Origin: JABCPE02 sp963518955
GTDB lineage: Bacteria > Bacteroidota > Bacteroidia > Flavobacteriales > Weeksellaceae
Reading direction: 5' to 3'
Length of the DNA: 64,000 nt
NCBI GenBank assembly: GCA_963518955.1
Contig: CAUQKI010000002.1
Location: forward strand, 1 to 64,000
The notes beneath the pieces were generated by a model that saw only the letters and a list, made by a program, of their open reading frames with translations, had not been told where the DNA came from and searched no databases. The stretch's first letter is position 1. Each line of letters starts with the position of its first letter. Of this stretch, positions 8,541 to 18,435 are shown piece after piece. The position numbers were made by a program, and so were the translations under genes.

Positions 8541-8560
8541 TGCACTGCGTTCCTGTTTTT
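8396..8560. repeat. GC-rich inserted segment with hairpin
   Basis: A patch of about 165 bp much richer in G and C than its surroundings replaces the sequence found at this point in the full-length toxin gene. It contains the inverted repeat CCCCACA-N8-TGTGGGG (8,495-8,516) and further short inverted pieces (GCCGTGAGCCATGC against GGATGGCAGCGG). It resembles an interspersed palindromic element; identity is not established. Confidence 0.45.
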
Positions 8561-8610
8561 ATGCTTTCAATGAACTTCTATTCTTCTATTTTATTCAGTC
8601 CATAAGGAGT

Positions 8611-8650
8611 TGTGAATTTTTAATAATGAAAACAACACTTCTTGAATGTC
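8611..8650. repeat. Cassette-boundary repeat
   Basis: The copy reads TGTGAATTTTTAATAATGAA, then AACAACACTTCTTGAATGTC. It is the rightmost copy in the array and lies between the immunity gene of the main toxin and cassette 1. Confidence 0.6.
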
Positions 8651-8727
8651 TATATTATAGTTTTATATTATTATGTTAGCTCTTTTATTAGACAGTTAAA
8701 TCTATAAAGAGCATTACCCCATTTTAC

Positions 8728-9180
8728 TTAATATAAATCCGCATATAAAATAGTTGTGCAGAAAAGTATAGTAGAATAGTATATTTTTAATTCATCTTTA
8801 GTATTGAAATCGATTTCTAAATGGATATTATATTTCAGTAAATCCACAGGTTTTACATCTGCAATAAATTTGTTGTTCCAATACAATCTATAATAAATTA
8901 GAAAATAAAAAAATTCTATTTTGTCTTTTTTTCCAAGTATAAATCTATCGTAGAAAAAAAAACCTATTTTAGAAAAGGGTATTTCTAAATTTTGATAAGT
9001 AATCTTTGTGCCAAGCCAAAGAAACGATTTTACTTTAAGCAAAAGTTTATCATTTGCATCATATATTTCGCCATAAACTCTTCCGCCCCACTTGGTTTTT
9101 CTATTCATATAAATAAAAACCTCATCATTTTTATAAAAAATAATAGAATCATCATTTTGTACAACTCCTTTTATTATCAT
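8728..9180 (-). CDS. Putative immunity gene of the full-length Rhs toxin
   Basis: The product is 150 aa, without signal peptide, beta-rich and aromatic (Phe, Tyr, Trp), with a hydrophobic C-terminus (about 133-150). Its ATG overlaps the TGA of the giant toxin (ATGA), the closest possible coupling and the strongest argument for an immunity role. Unlike the cassette immunity proteins it has no obvious export signal. The family is not recognised. It may act in the cytoplasm or bind the membrane through its C-terminus. Confidence 0.65.
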   Translation of the reverse strand: MIIKGVVQNDDSIIFYKNDEVFIYMNRKTKWGGRVYGEIYDANDKLLLKVKSFLWLGTKITYQNLEIPFSKIGFFFYDRFILGKKDKIEFFYFLIYYRLYWNNKFIADVKPVDLLKYNIHLEIDFNTKDELKIYYSTILFCTTILYADLY

Positions 9181-12100
9181 TTTATTCCTATTTTTAAATT
9201 AACCTCTACTCCAATAATAGCTTTCACTCCAACTCCTATATTAATTGCTTTTTCTTTAGGTGTGTATTTAGCTTCTGGTTGTATATTTAAATCTCCATAT
9301 CCCTTTTTATGTCCAAAAGGTCTCCTTGTTAATCCTACTCCTATTGTCATATTTTTATTATCCATTCTAAGATCGGGTAATAAGAGATCATTTAGGCTAT
9401 GACTATAAGCTGAGCTACCAGATAATTCACCTCCTATACCTGCAATTTTACCTAAATCTAATCCACCTTCTATAAAATGATTATTTCGTCCATTAGATTT
9501 TCCTATGTCGGAACCAAATTCTCCACTAATAAAATCAAATTTCCCTTCATGAGTATATTGTGTAAATGCTCCTATACCTCCACTTACGACACCCAATTTC
9601 CCTCCTATCTGTAGTCCCACAGAACCTCCAACACTTGCTTCTAATATTATATGGTCAGATATAAAGTTCTTAATTTTTGTTGCTGTTGACTCTGTTCCAG
9701 CCATATCAGGAGCGGTATATTCAGTACCATTTCTAACCCATTTCCTATCGCTAGATAATAAAACATATCCTTTATCTGTTTCATATCCATAGTCATTAGG
9801 TGCATAGTGTTTAACTCCTTTACCCCAATATTTTTCTGCTTGTTCTTGGTTAGTAACTCTGCTATCCCAAAAAATATTTCCATTTTTATCTTTTACCCAG
9901 TCTTCACTTGCCATCCCCGTAGGATCCACCAACATTATCGGATTATTATTCGTATACGCATACGGTGTCATGGTTTTTTCTGCCAGCGGGTCTACATTCA
10001 AGAATATACTTGTCTTAGGGTCATAGTATCTTGCTCCGTAGTAGTAAAGCCCCGTCTCCGTGTCCAGCTCCTTCCCGTTAAACAAATACGGCATAGTTTT
10101 GCTTGTGCTGTGTTCCTCAAAGAGCACCTCTCCAAACGCAATATACTCTGTATGCTGGGTTATCCGTCCTTCCCTATCGGTAATGTAAGAAGAACTTCCC
10201 AAATGGTCTGGGTGGTAGTAGTAAAGGTTTTTCTCCCGTATTCCATTCGGAACGAAGCCATACCCTGCTTTTACGGTCTGTGGCGTAATCGGGTCTCCGT
10301 ACTGCACAGGCGGACCTGGCACATCTCCCGGCTCATTGAACTTCGGTGGTCTTGGCCAGCCTTCCGGTGGTTCTTGGTCTTGGCGGATACTCTGCCAACC
10401 AAGGCTCGGGTAAGGCTGCCCTGTCCATTCAGGGCTGGCATAAATGCCGTGCTGTGTCGGCGGACCAGGCGGGACTTTCAGTCCTCTTATGTAGTTATCC
10501 CTTGCTTCCTGCATTTGGGCGTTTTGGCGGATGTAGTCTATTCCTCCTGCCATGATGCCCGTGTTCTTATGCACAAAGGTTCCTTCGCCCAGCTTACTCA
10601 CTATCCTGCTGCTTCCTTCAAAATAATGCTTGGTAAATTTCCCTTTCTGCACCACGAAATAAGGGTTTACATAGGCGGTATAGTCGTCCATGTGAGTGAT
10701 AACCGCCGATGTCAGCCCGTTGGTCACCACCGTACTGCTCTCCCCACTGCTTTTCACGGCTCTTTCGCCCGTGTGGTCGTAAGTGTAGAGATGCAGTTTT
10801 CCATTATCGTTAATGCCTCTCAGCCTGTTTTCCTCGTCCCAGACCATAGCGCGGAAGCTCTTAGATTCCTCGTAGTAGACAGGGTTGCCGTTGCCGTCAT
10901 ATTGGTAAGTTCGGGCTTTAGGTTTGCCCATCTCCATGATTTCACTTGGGGCGTGAGGGTGGGCAGGGTTGTTGTAGCTGTAGTCCAGCGTATAGCCCTT
11001 CTGCACCCCTCCAGAGAGGTGGTTTAGTTCTTTCTTTGTGATGGAGTTAAGATTATTATAACTCATTTTCAGCTCATAGCTGGCACTGGTAAGCTCTCCG
11101 GTGTAGTTTCCTTTGGCACGGGTCAGCCGGTTGAGATTATCATACTGATATTCATAGCTGGAAGCCCCGCCCAGTGCATTGCGGATAATCGGGAGCTGGT
11201 TCTCCACCTTGAGGATGTTCCCCACCAAATCATACGCATAACGGTTGTTCTGGATAAGGAAACTTCCCCCGCCTCCTGCTGGAGCAAGACTTTCGGCCTT
11301 GAGCTGTTCAAGGCGTCTCATCACAGGGTCGTAGTGGTAGCGGGTCTCGGTATCGTTTCCGTAGAGACGGTATACTTTCTGCTCAAACTCATCATAGCCC
11401 TGCTGTTTCAGGTAGGTGTAGGCATGCTCTTCACTTGGTGCAGTGCCTTCGGGAGCTTTATAGCCTTTCAGGCTCGTTAAGTTCCCCGCAATATTATACC
11501 CAAAGTCCAGTCTTTCTCCATCAGGATAAACCAGCTTTTGGATACGGTTCCAGCTGTCGTATTCATACTGGGTTACATAGGTCTGCACTTCTACGGGCTT
11601 TATACGCAGACTTCGGATTTCTTTAGTTACCTCGCCCATATCTCCGTAGAAGTATTCAGTTCCTCCACTCGCATCTTCTACCAGCCAGAGTCTTCCTCTT
11701 CTTCCTGCCTGCTCACTTTGTGCCCCATAGTGATAGCGGACACTGTTTTCAGGGTATTTCGGGTATTTTATTTCCTGCAGGCGGTTGTAGTCATAGTGGT
11801 AGGTGATATAGCCATCAGGCATTTCTCCGCGTATCTGACTGGTTTGTCTCTTGATGAGATTTCCTGCCTTGTCATAGACTAAAATAGTCGTTCCTGCATC
11901 AGGATGTACTAATTTGGTTCTTCTTCCTAAGAGGTCATACTCGCTCAGGGTTTGGTGTCCCTGTGCATCGGTTACCTTGGTAAGCTCTCCTATGGCACTG
12001 TATTCAAAATGGGTCTCTGTGCCGTCAGGCTGCACTTGGGTCAGCACTCTTCCCTGCACATCGGTATAGGTATGGCTTTGTCTATTGAGCGCATCAGTCT

Positions 12101-15100
12101 GTGTGGTGTGCAGGGTGTTTTCTCCCTTGTGATGGGTGATTTTATAAGCCGTTTTCACACTGGAACCATCAGGCAGAATCTGCTCTACTGGTCGGTCTTT
12201 CTCATCATAGAGGGTTTTAGTAGGTGATATGCTGCTGCTTGGTGCGGGCACCAGCTGGCTCTGCACCGATGCAGTGAATGGATAATAGGTCTCTACTACC
12301 CTGCCTAAGGCATCATAGATCTGTTTTCCAGAGATGATGTGTTTTTCTTCATCAGCAAGTCCTCTTCCCCTGAAGATACTTGCGGTCTTTTTCACCTGCA
12401 CCGCTCTTCCCAGCCCGTCAGCATAGGTATAGGTTTCTATATCTCGGTTATGTTCAGGGTCGTAGTTTCTGGTCAGTGCATAAGGCAGCTGTCCAGCAGG
12501 ACGAGACTGATTAAGGTTCGGATATTCATAGCGGATGGTGTAGGGTTTTCCAGCTTTGGCTTCTTTAGGTCCTAAGATACTGATGGTTCTTCCCTTAGCA
12601 TCCAGCGTATAGAGCATACTCTCCCCGTTTCGGTCAGTAGTTTTTACTGGTGCTCCAAAGCGGTAGTCATACTCCATGGTATTTTCATACCCAAAATGAT
12701 CTTTAATCTTGGTAATATGGCTGTGAGTTTCAGGGTTGTACTGATAGCTGAGCTGTGAGCGTTGTCCTTTCTCATTCTCAGCACCAGTTACCTGTATCAG
12801 GTTGCCGTATTCATCATAAGAAAGCAGTGTCTCTATATAGATTCCTACTCCAGAGAACTGGCGTATTTTGATGACTTCTGCAGTCTGTGGGTGGATGTCT
12901 GCTTCCCGTTTTCTTACCTCTCCATTAGCATCTTTTACGATAATACTTTGGGCAATACCCCCGAAGTAAGGGGCTGCACTTTCATAATAGCGGATATCAG
13001 CTTCTATCTTATCAGAAGGTTTTCCTGCTCCATGGTCTATGTACTTGACGATATTTCCTACTCGGTCATAGTGTTTCTCTGTTTTCTTTTCTAGGTAATC
13101 GCTCTGCTCATATACTCGTTCTCTCTCCTCTTTTGGTGCGATGAATACAGATTTTGTATCCATCTGCGGAAGAGAAAGTTGGTTTGACGGGATTACCGCC
13201 CCGCTTTGTGCATCTGCGATGTGGTAAGTTACACTGCTTTCGCTGAGTTTCGCTCCGTTTTTATCAAAGGTTGTACTTTTCTTAAGCTGAGATTTTCTAA
13301 AAAAGTCTTCATTATAATATTCCTGAACGCTGGTTCTCAGTACTGTACCATCTTGTGGATTGATCTGCATCTGCTTTACCTCGCCATAACCATAGAAACT
13401 GCGCTCTCTTCGGTCATAGTAAGGTTTGTTGTATTCAAATCTTGAGATAGTGTAATCTTCTCCATCACCAGTATAGCCATCAAATACCTTTACTTCTTTG
13501 AGTACCCATTGGCTGTTAGGGTTTTCATAAGTTGGCATTTTACGCTCGTAATCTATTTCAAACCAGCTTCCTGTTGCTGTTTCTACCCTCTTCAACATAT
13601 TGGTTCTGCGGATATTAGAATAGGCTACTCTCAGGTCATTTTCATCTTCAGAGAGTACATAATCTAAGTTGCCATCACCATCTACATCAAGGAAAGTAGC
13701 CTCTACACGGTTAGTATTGGTTCCATAGGAGCCTCCTCCTTTAAAACTGAGACGGATAAATAGTATAGGTGGCGGGTCAATAGAAATATTCACACCCCCT
13801 CCATGACTTATGGAGACATTTCTTCCTACAGGTCTTCCAGCTGTTCTAGGAATGAAAAGAGGAGTGGTATCCCATCGGTTTCCAAGGTTAGGATAAACAA
13901 GAGTTCCATGGTCTTGGTAGATTACTTTATCTGCCAGTCCATCACCAGTCATATCCAGCAGCTGGGTTTTCATATCAGTGATAGATTTTCCGTAGCTGTA
14001 TCCTCCAGTAAAGGATCCTGATTGTCTTGAAAAACCAAGACTTGGACCTCCACTGGTATCTGTACTTTCTCCTTTATTGAGTTCTCCAAAATTCCAAGGT
14101 TCTGGACTCCAGAAGCCATATCCCGTATTGTAGGAAACATAACTACTCGTTACTCTGTCTGCCAGCCCGTCTCCATTAATATCGGTATAGGTATGCTCTG
14201 CATGGTCTTCTCCAGAAGAGATGCCTCCGCTGAGTCCCAGTGTTGCTTTTGCCTTATCAGCATCTTGTGCTCCTTGGGTAGCAGTATTTTGCTGTTGTTG
14301 GGTAGATTTCTCTGTATTTTTAGATGCAGACGATTTAGCTAAAGGATGGGTATAGGTTCCATTGATAGAACCTCCTTGGTTAGAGGTTTTAGAATGAGTG
14401 AAGTCTCCTATTTCTGCAGCTTGAGCTGAGATGCCTCCTCTCGGGGTGGTATACTGCACAAAGCCTCCACGAACAAAATCTGGGAAACGGTCACCATTAA
14501 AATCCGCCATGGTCTCTTTGATGTAGGTATCTCCAGAACCTCTGGAACCACCAATTCCTACACTTCCCCCTCCGAAATTTGCTCCTATGGAGAAGACCTC
14601 ACTACGCCCTTCATTAACCATATTTAAGGCTCTACCACTACCTCCTGAAAGCACAGGAAGTGAAGTGTCTAAATACTGAATAATATCATTTTCCCCTAAT
14701 CTGGAAGGAGAAAACTCCTCTCTGCTGATATAAATATCATCTTCTAATCCTGTAAATCTTGAAATAGGAGTATTTCCTTTTGTTCTAATGAAATAATGAC
14801 TAGAAGCCTCCATTTCTGGACGGGCAATACTTCCATCATGCTGACTAGGATCTACATTAGGAGGGTTAGAGCTGTCATAATTTCCATAGTTCTCTACCAG
14901 CAGACTTTGGTCTATGGTACTAGAAGCTTTAGTTCCATTAAGCACAAAACTTCCCCATCCTCTGAAGGCTTTACCAAATTTTACTTCACTATGAGGCTCC
15001 TCAAAAGGAATATAAACCCCATAATCTCTGTGTTGCTGAATGGAGGTAGCAATATGATGACGATGAGTAGGAGTATATCGAGGGTCTGTCTTCGCCAGTC

Positions 15101-18100
15101 TTATAGAATCCTTAATTTGAGCTTTAATTTCAAAATGATGGTCATCAAGGAATTCTTTCATTTTTTTATTGGAAACATTAGCTTCTATAAAAACTTCTTT
15201 TCCTAATACCACAGAATCAGATACTATATCAGAAGGTTTTGGATTCAGACTCAATATCCCATTCACTACCTTGTAGCGTTTACGCGCGACTACTTTTCCT
15301 TCCTGCTTTGCTGTTAGAAGGATATCTCCACTGGTTGGTGGGGTTCCTGGAGCGGGAGCAGGTGTTGGTGAAGTAGGAGGAGTAGCAGAATATAGATGAA
15401 TCCTTAGCTTTCCTTTTTGTGAAGGCATCATATAGTGTGGAGTATAGAAGTTATCAAGCTTCTCATAAATTTTAAAGTCAGCATTAATAGGATGGCTGAC
15501 ATTTCTCCCCTCGCCATCTACATATTCTATACTAGGTCTAAAGTCTATATTTCTCCAGTTAATTTCTGTTTCACTTTCTATTTCTACTTTCAGTGCTTCA
15601 GCCTGCTGGAAACTGCCCAGGGGGATTAAAGACAAATCATAGGTAGCAGCAGCTTCACTGAAATACTGCTCATGAACAAGAGTTTTACTGCCATGAGTAA
15701 GGTCTATCTTATAAAATTTTAATTTAATACCATCTGTAGTAGCCCCTTTTACAAAGTTACCTCTTAATGTAGGACGAGTATCGCTTGGAAAAGCATACAT
15801 CTGCTCAGAAGAAAAGAGAATATCCTCTATGGTATATTTCTTTAAATCAAGGCTGTTTTCATCCTGTGCTGCAGCAAGAGAAGTATAAGTAATCTCTGGT
15901 TTCCAAAAAGTTTTATCATAGTTTCCATCTTCCTTAGAGCTTACTCTGAAGTAAAGCACATCTCCTTTCTGTACATTGAGTTCTTCGGTTTTGGATTTTA
16001 AGGCATAATCATCAGCAGTAATATTTTCCTGCCAAACAAGATTTCCTTTATGCTGAAAATAAAGCTTTACCCCATCTGCTTTTGGAGTGCCATCATTTTT
16101 TGTATACTCAGCTCTTTTAGGAGATAAATCTTCTATCAATTTGTAGGTATGGGAAATGGAAATTCTTCCAGCCACTGGAGCTTTCCAGGTTCTTACCACA
16201 TCATGAAGCGGATTGCTTCTTTCCAATTCCTCTCGGGTAATTCCTGTGGTTCCTGAGATACTAAGAGTTCCTGTGTTGAGAATAGGAGAAGGTGTACCTG
16301 TACTACTTGGTGAGAATGTTGGTACTCCATTTACCAGACGGTTATAGTATATCGTCCCTCTATTGGCAAAATCTACCAGCCCATCTCCATTGAAGTCCAT
16401 GAAATAACTCTCAGTGATATTCTTAGATACCTGTTTGTTATAACCGATAGGAAAACCTGCTTTGTTATTAAGGTTAATCATTAAATCTACCCCATAATTA
16501 TAAGAGTTAGATTTTGTTCTTCCTAAACTAGAGAGATTAATAGGAATTTTGGGACCAAAACCTTCTGTTCCTAAAGCGGTAAGGTTTTTTCTATAGTAAA
16601 CGCTGCTACCATCAATATAAATTTTATCAGGAAGGTTATCTCCATCTATATCCTGAAAGAGAACTTTAGAATGAGTGCTTCCCCAGTTGCTTCCTCCACC
16701 GCCTCCTAAGGTACTGTTATTAAATCTGCCTATTCCTGTAATTCCTACTCCCACTCGGAAGTTTACCCCTCCACTCTCGGAGTTGGAAGTTCCCACCAGT
16801 GTAGGTTTACCAGAAAAACCATCTATTCCTAGAATAGTATAGGCAATGTTATCAGATGGAACTTGCCAAGTTTTAAAAGTTCCAAAAGGAATATAATTGC
16901 CATTACTGTCATGGACATCATCATAATAATCCATTTTGTTAGTATAGAAAAGCTGTCCTTCGGCATCATAACTGCGGATTTCTTTCAGTAATGTTTTTTT
17001 GAAGGCACCCTCTCTGTAGACCAGCTCATAAGAGCGAACCATTTGTCCAGAGTACTTTATTTCTATTTTTCGAAGAAGCCTGTCGTGCTGTTGTTTAAAA
17101 CCAAGCCTTGCAGAAATTTGAACATCATTTCTTAGGTTTTCTCCCAAGTCTTTGTCTGTAATAAAATGTACAGAGTAAGCCCCTTTGGTGTTGTTTTTTC
17201 CAGTATAATAAATACTTTTAGGGTAGAGAACCCCTCCATCTTTTACATATTCATAGTGGATACTGTTTCCTTTCAGGTCTTTCTGAGAAGAAATCGCCCA
17301 ATGCCCTATATTACCCTGAGGATCTGCAAGCACAGAAGAAGCAGCTATACTGTTTTCATCTCCCCCATAGTAAAAAGTAACCCCACTTTTAGATTTTACC
17401 ATCCAATGATAATTATTAGGATGGTTTCCTTTTCTAATGATTTGGTTAAAGCCCCCTTCCCTTCTTGGGTAAAAACGCTTGTTTGTAGTTCTGTTTTCCC
17501 ACTCATTTCTGTGGGTGTTAGGTAGAAGTTCTTCTCCTGATAAAATATAAGATTCCGTCTCATATTGAGCATCATAACGAGGTGCTCCCCAGCGGGTATC
17601 AATACTTAGAGAAGGAAGGGTTAAATTCCATCCTGTTCCCAGCCAGCTTTGACCGCCATCACTGCTGTATTGTATACTCAGCCCTGGCTGCATACCCGCT
17701 CTTCCAGCTGGAAGATCTATAGAAAAAGAGGTTGAAGCTGAGCCGTCAGGACTTGCTGAAGGTGGAGAAACTGACTGTACTCCAACAAAAGGGCTTGCAG
17801 CTTTGAGTCCACTGATGCTGGTAGGAGTAAAACCTGAAGTATCGGGACTTTCAGGAAGTTTGATAATTCCCGCAATAAAGTCTGAAGATTCCTTAGTTTT
17901 CCCGCTGACATTCTCTGCTAAATGAGATTTCACTTCTGATTGTGGAAGTTTCTGCCATAGCTTTTTAGCTCTGTCATAGAAGAAAATGGAAATGTCTTTT
18001 TCAGTATATCCTTCTGGGATTTTAGTTTTGTCATAAGCAATTTCAATAGAAATTTCCTTTTCAAATAAAATTCCCCCAGGCCGCATACGATAACCCTCCG

Positions 18101-18425
18101 CATTTTTTGTTAGATTAATTATGTTGCTTCCTAGAGCAGGAAGATTTCTTTTATTTAGGGCAGAAACAGATACTCTTAGTGCCTTAGAGACACTTCCTTC
18201 TGGAAATTCAGCCCAAAATCCCTTCTGACTGATGACCGCTGCAGAGGAAGGAGTAAGAAGCTTTCCAGATAAATTAGGATGTTCTTCTGTAGTATCAGGT
18301 TTATTTTTGTTTTCTATTTCTTTAGTGCTGAAAAAGTCTAAATGCCTTGAAACATAGGTTACAGCTCCCAAGCTGGCACTTATCCCTAAAAATAAAAATA
18401 TATTATAGAAGTATTTTTTTCTCAT
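9177..18425 (-). CDS. Full-length SpvB/TcdB-like RHS polymorphic toxin
   Basis: The protein is about 3,082 aa. I chose the ATG at 18,425 (MRKKYFYNIFLFL, a signal/anchor segment). An in-frame ATG at 18,446 lies inside the upstream gene. Order of parts: hydrophobic N-terminus (5-25); SpvB-like domain from about 212; calcium-binding FG-GAP/VCBS loops (DIDGDNLPD about 588, DFNGDGLVD about 678, DINGDGLAD about 1415, DMTGDGLAD about 1493, DVDGDGNLD about 1582); Pro-rich linker about 1020; TcdB-mid-like region (RRERSFYGYGEV about 1680); RHS/YD repeats about 1780-2380; RHS core ending NNPIMLVDPTGM (about 2836); Gly-rich tip of about 245 aa. SpvB/Tc and RHS proteins form a shell that encloses the C-terminal toxin. 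It is last in an operon with two beta-barrels and a T9SS-sorted protein. Tip activity is unknown. Confidence 0.9.
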   Translation of the reverse strand: MRKKYFYNIFLFLGISASLGAVTYVSRHLDFFSTKEIENKNKPDTTEEHPNLSGKLLTPSSAAVISQKGFWAEFPEGSVSKALRVSVSALNKRNLPALGSNIINLTKNAEGYRMRPGGILFEKEISIEIAYDKTKIPEGYTEKDISIFFYDRAKKLWQKLPQSEVKSHLAENVSGKTKESSDFIAGIIKLPESPDTSGFTPTSISGLKAASPFVGVQSVSPPSASPDGSASTSFSIDLPAGRAGMQPGLSIQYSSDGGQSWLGTGWNLTLPSLSIDTRWGAPRYDAQYETESYILSGEELLPNTHRNEWENRTTNKRFYPRREGGFNQIIRKGNHPNNYHWMVKSKSGVTFYYGGDENSIAASSVLADPQGNIGHWAISSQKDLKGNSIHYEYVKDGGVLYPKSIYYTGKNNTKGAYSVHFITDKDLGENLRNDVQISARLGFKQQHDRLLRKIEIKYSGQMVRSYELVYREGAFKKTLLKEIRSYDAEGQLFYTNKMDYYDDVHDSNGNYIPFGTFKTWQVPSDNIAYTILGIDGFSGKPTLVGTSNSESGGVNFRVGVGITGIGRFNNSTLGGGGGSNWGSTHSKVLFQDIDGDNLPDKIYIDGSSVYYRKNLTALGTEGFGPKIPINLSSLGRTKSNSYNYGVDLMINLNNKAGFPIGYNKQVSKNITESYFMDFNGDGLVDFANRGTIYYNRLVNGVPTFSPSSTGTPSPILNTGTLSISGTTGITREELERSNPLHDVVRTWKAPVAGRISISHTYKLIEDLSPKRAEYTKNDGTPKADGVKLYFQHKGNLVWQENITADDYALKSKTEELNVQKGDVLYFRVSSKEDGNYDKTFWKPEITYTSLAAAQDENSLDLKKYTIEDILFSSEQMYAFPSDTRPTLRGNFVKGATTDGIKLKFYKIDLTHGSKTLVHEQYFSEAAATYDLSLIPLGSFQQAEALKVEIESETEINWRNIDFRPSIEYVDGEGRNVSHPINADFKIYEKLDNFYTPHYMMPSQKGKLRIHLYSATPPTSPTPAPAPGTPPTSGDILLTAKQEGKVVARKRYKVVNGILSLNPKPSDIVSDSVVLGKEVFIEANVSNKKMKEFLDDHHFEIKAQIKDSIRLAKTDPRYTPTHRHHIATSIQQHRDYGVYIPFEEPHSEVKFGKAFRGWGSFVLNGTKASSTIDQSLLVENYGNYDSSNPPNVDPSQHDGSIARPEMEASSHYFIRTKGNTPISRFTGLEDDIYISREEFSPSRLGENDIIQYLDTSLPVLSGGSGRALNMVNEGRSEVFSIGANFGGGSVGIGGSRGSGDTYIKETMADFNGDRFPDFVRGGFVQYTTPRGGISAQAAEIGDFTHSKTSNQGGSINGTYTHPLAKSSASKNTEKSTQQQQNTATQGAQDADKAKATLGLSGGISSGEDHAEHTYTDINGDGLADRVTSSYVSYNTGYGFWSPEPWNFGELNKGESTDTSGGPSLGFSRQSGSFTGGYSYGKSITDMKTQLLDMTGDGLADKVIYQDHGTLVYPNLGNRWDTTPLFIPRTAGRPVGRNVSISHGGGVNISIDPPPILFIRLSFKGGGSYGTNTNRVEATFLDVDGDGNLDYVLSEDENDLRVAYSNIRRTNMLKRVETATGSWFEIDYERKMPTYENPNSQWVLKEVKVFDGYTGDGEDYTISRFEYNKPYYDRRERSFYGYGEVKQMQINPQDGTVLRTSVQEYYNEDFFRKSQLKKSTTFDKNGAKLSESSVTYHIADAQSGAVIPSNQLSLPQMDTKSVFIAPKEERERVYEQSDYLEKKTEKHYDRVGNIVKYIDHGAGKPSDKIEADIRYYESAAPYFGGIAQSIIVKDANGEVRKREADIHPQTAEVIKIRQFSGVGIYIETLLSYDEYGNLIQVTGAENEKGQRSQLSYQYNPETHSHITKIKDHFGYENTMEYDYRFGAPVKTTDRNGESMLYTLDAKGRTISILGPKEAKAGKPYTIRYEYPNLNQSRPAGQLPYALTRNYDPEHNRDIETYTYADGLGRAVQVKKTASIFRGRGLADEEKHIISGKQIYDALGRVVETYYPFTASVQSQLVPAPSSSISPTKTLYDEKDRPVEQILPDGSSVKTAYKITHHKGENTLHTTQTDALNRQSHTYTDVQGRVLTQVQPDGTETHFEYSAIGELTKVTDAQGHQTLSEYDLLGRRTKLVHPDAGTTILVYDKAGNLIKRQTSQIRGEMPDGYITYHYDYNRLQEIKYPKYPENSVRYHYGAQSEQAGRRGRLWLVEDASGGTEYFYGDMGEVTKEIRSLRIKPVEVQTYVTQYEYDSWNRIQKLVYPDGERLDFGYNIAGNLTSLKGYKAPEGTAPSEEHAYTYLKQQGYDEFEQKVYRLYGNDTETRYHYDPVMRRLEQLKAESLAPAGGGGSFLIQNNRYAYDLVGNILKVENQLPIIRNALGGASSYEYQYDNLNRLTRAKGNYTGELTSASYELKMSYNNLNSITKKELNHLSGGVQKGYTLDYSYNNPAHPHAPSEIMEMGKPKARTYQYDGNGNPVYYEESKSFRAMVWDEENRLRGINDNGKLHLYTYDHTGERAVKSSGESSTVVTNGLTSAVITHMDDYTAYVNPYFVVQKGKFTKHYFEGSSRIVSKLGEGTFVHKNTGIMAGGIDYIRQNAQMQEARDNYIRGLKVPPGPPTQHGIYASPEWTGQPYPSLGWQSIRQDQEPPEGWPRPPKFNEPGDVPGPPVQYGDPITPQTVKAGYGFVPNGIREKNLYYYHPDHLGSSSYITDREGRITQHTEYIAFGEVLFEEHSTSKTMPYLFNGKELDTETGLYYYGARYYDPKTSIFLNVDPLAEKTMTPYAYTNNNPIMLVDPTGMASEDWVKDKNGNIFWDSRVTNQEQAEKYWGKGVKHYAPNDYGYETDKGYVLLSSDRKWVRNGTEYTAPDMAGTESTATKIKNFISDHIILEASVGGSVGLQIGGKLGVVSGGIGAFTQYTHEGKFDFISGEFGSDIGKSNGRNNHFIEGGLDLGKIAGIGGELSGSSAYSHSLNDLLLPDLRMDNKNMTIGVGLTRRPFGHKKGYGDLNIQPEAKYTPKEKAINIGVGVKAIIGVEVNLKIGIK

Positions 18426-18435
18426 GTTGATACAA

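Noticed and set aside
1..8700. Repeated core segments as an insertion sequence or CRISPR-like array
   Set aside because: No transposase, terminal inverted repeats or short regular spacers. The repeated units are RHS core coding sequence of variable spacing.
9807..11027. 406-codon plus-strand open frame, and similar ones at 7,326-8,150 and 11,435-15,629
   Set aside because: They lie antisense within the RHS-coding sequence, have no family resemblance, and recur wherever the core is duplicated. They are by-products of codon bias in the toxin gene.
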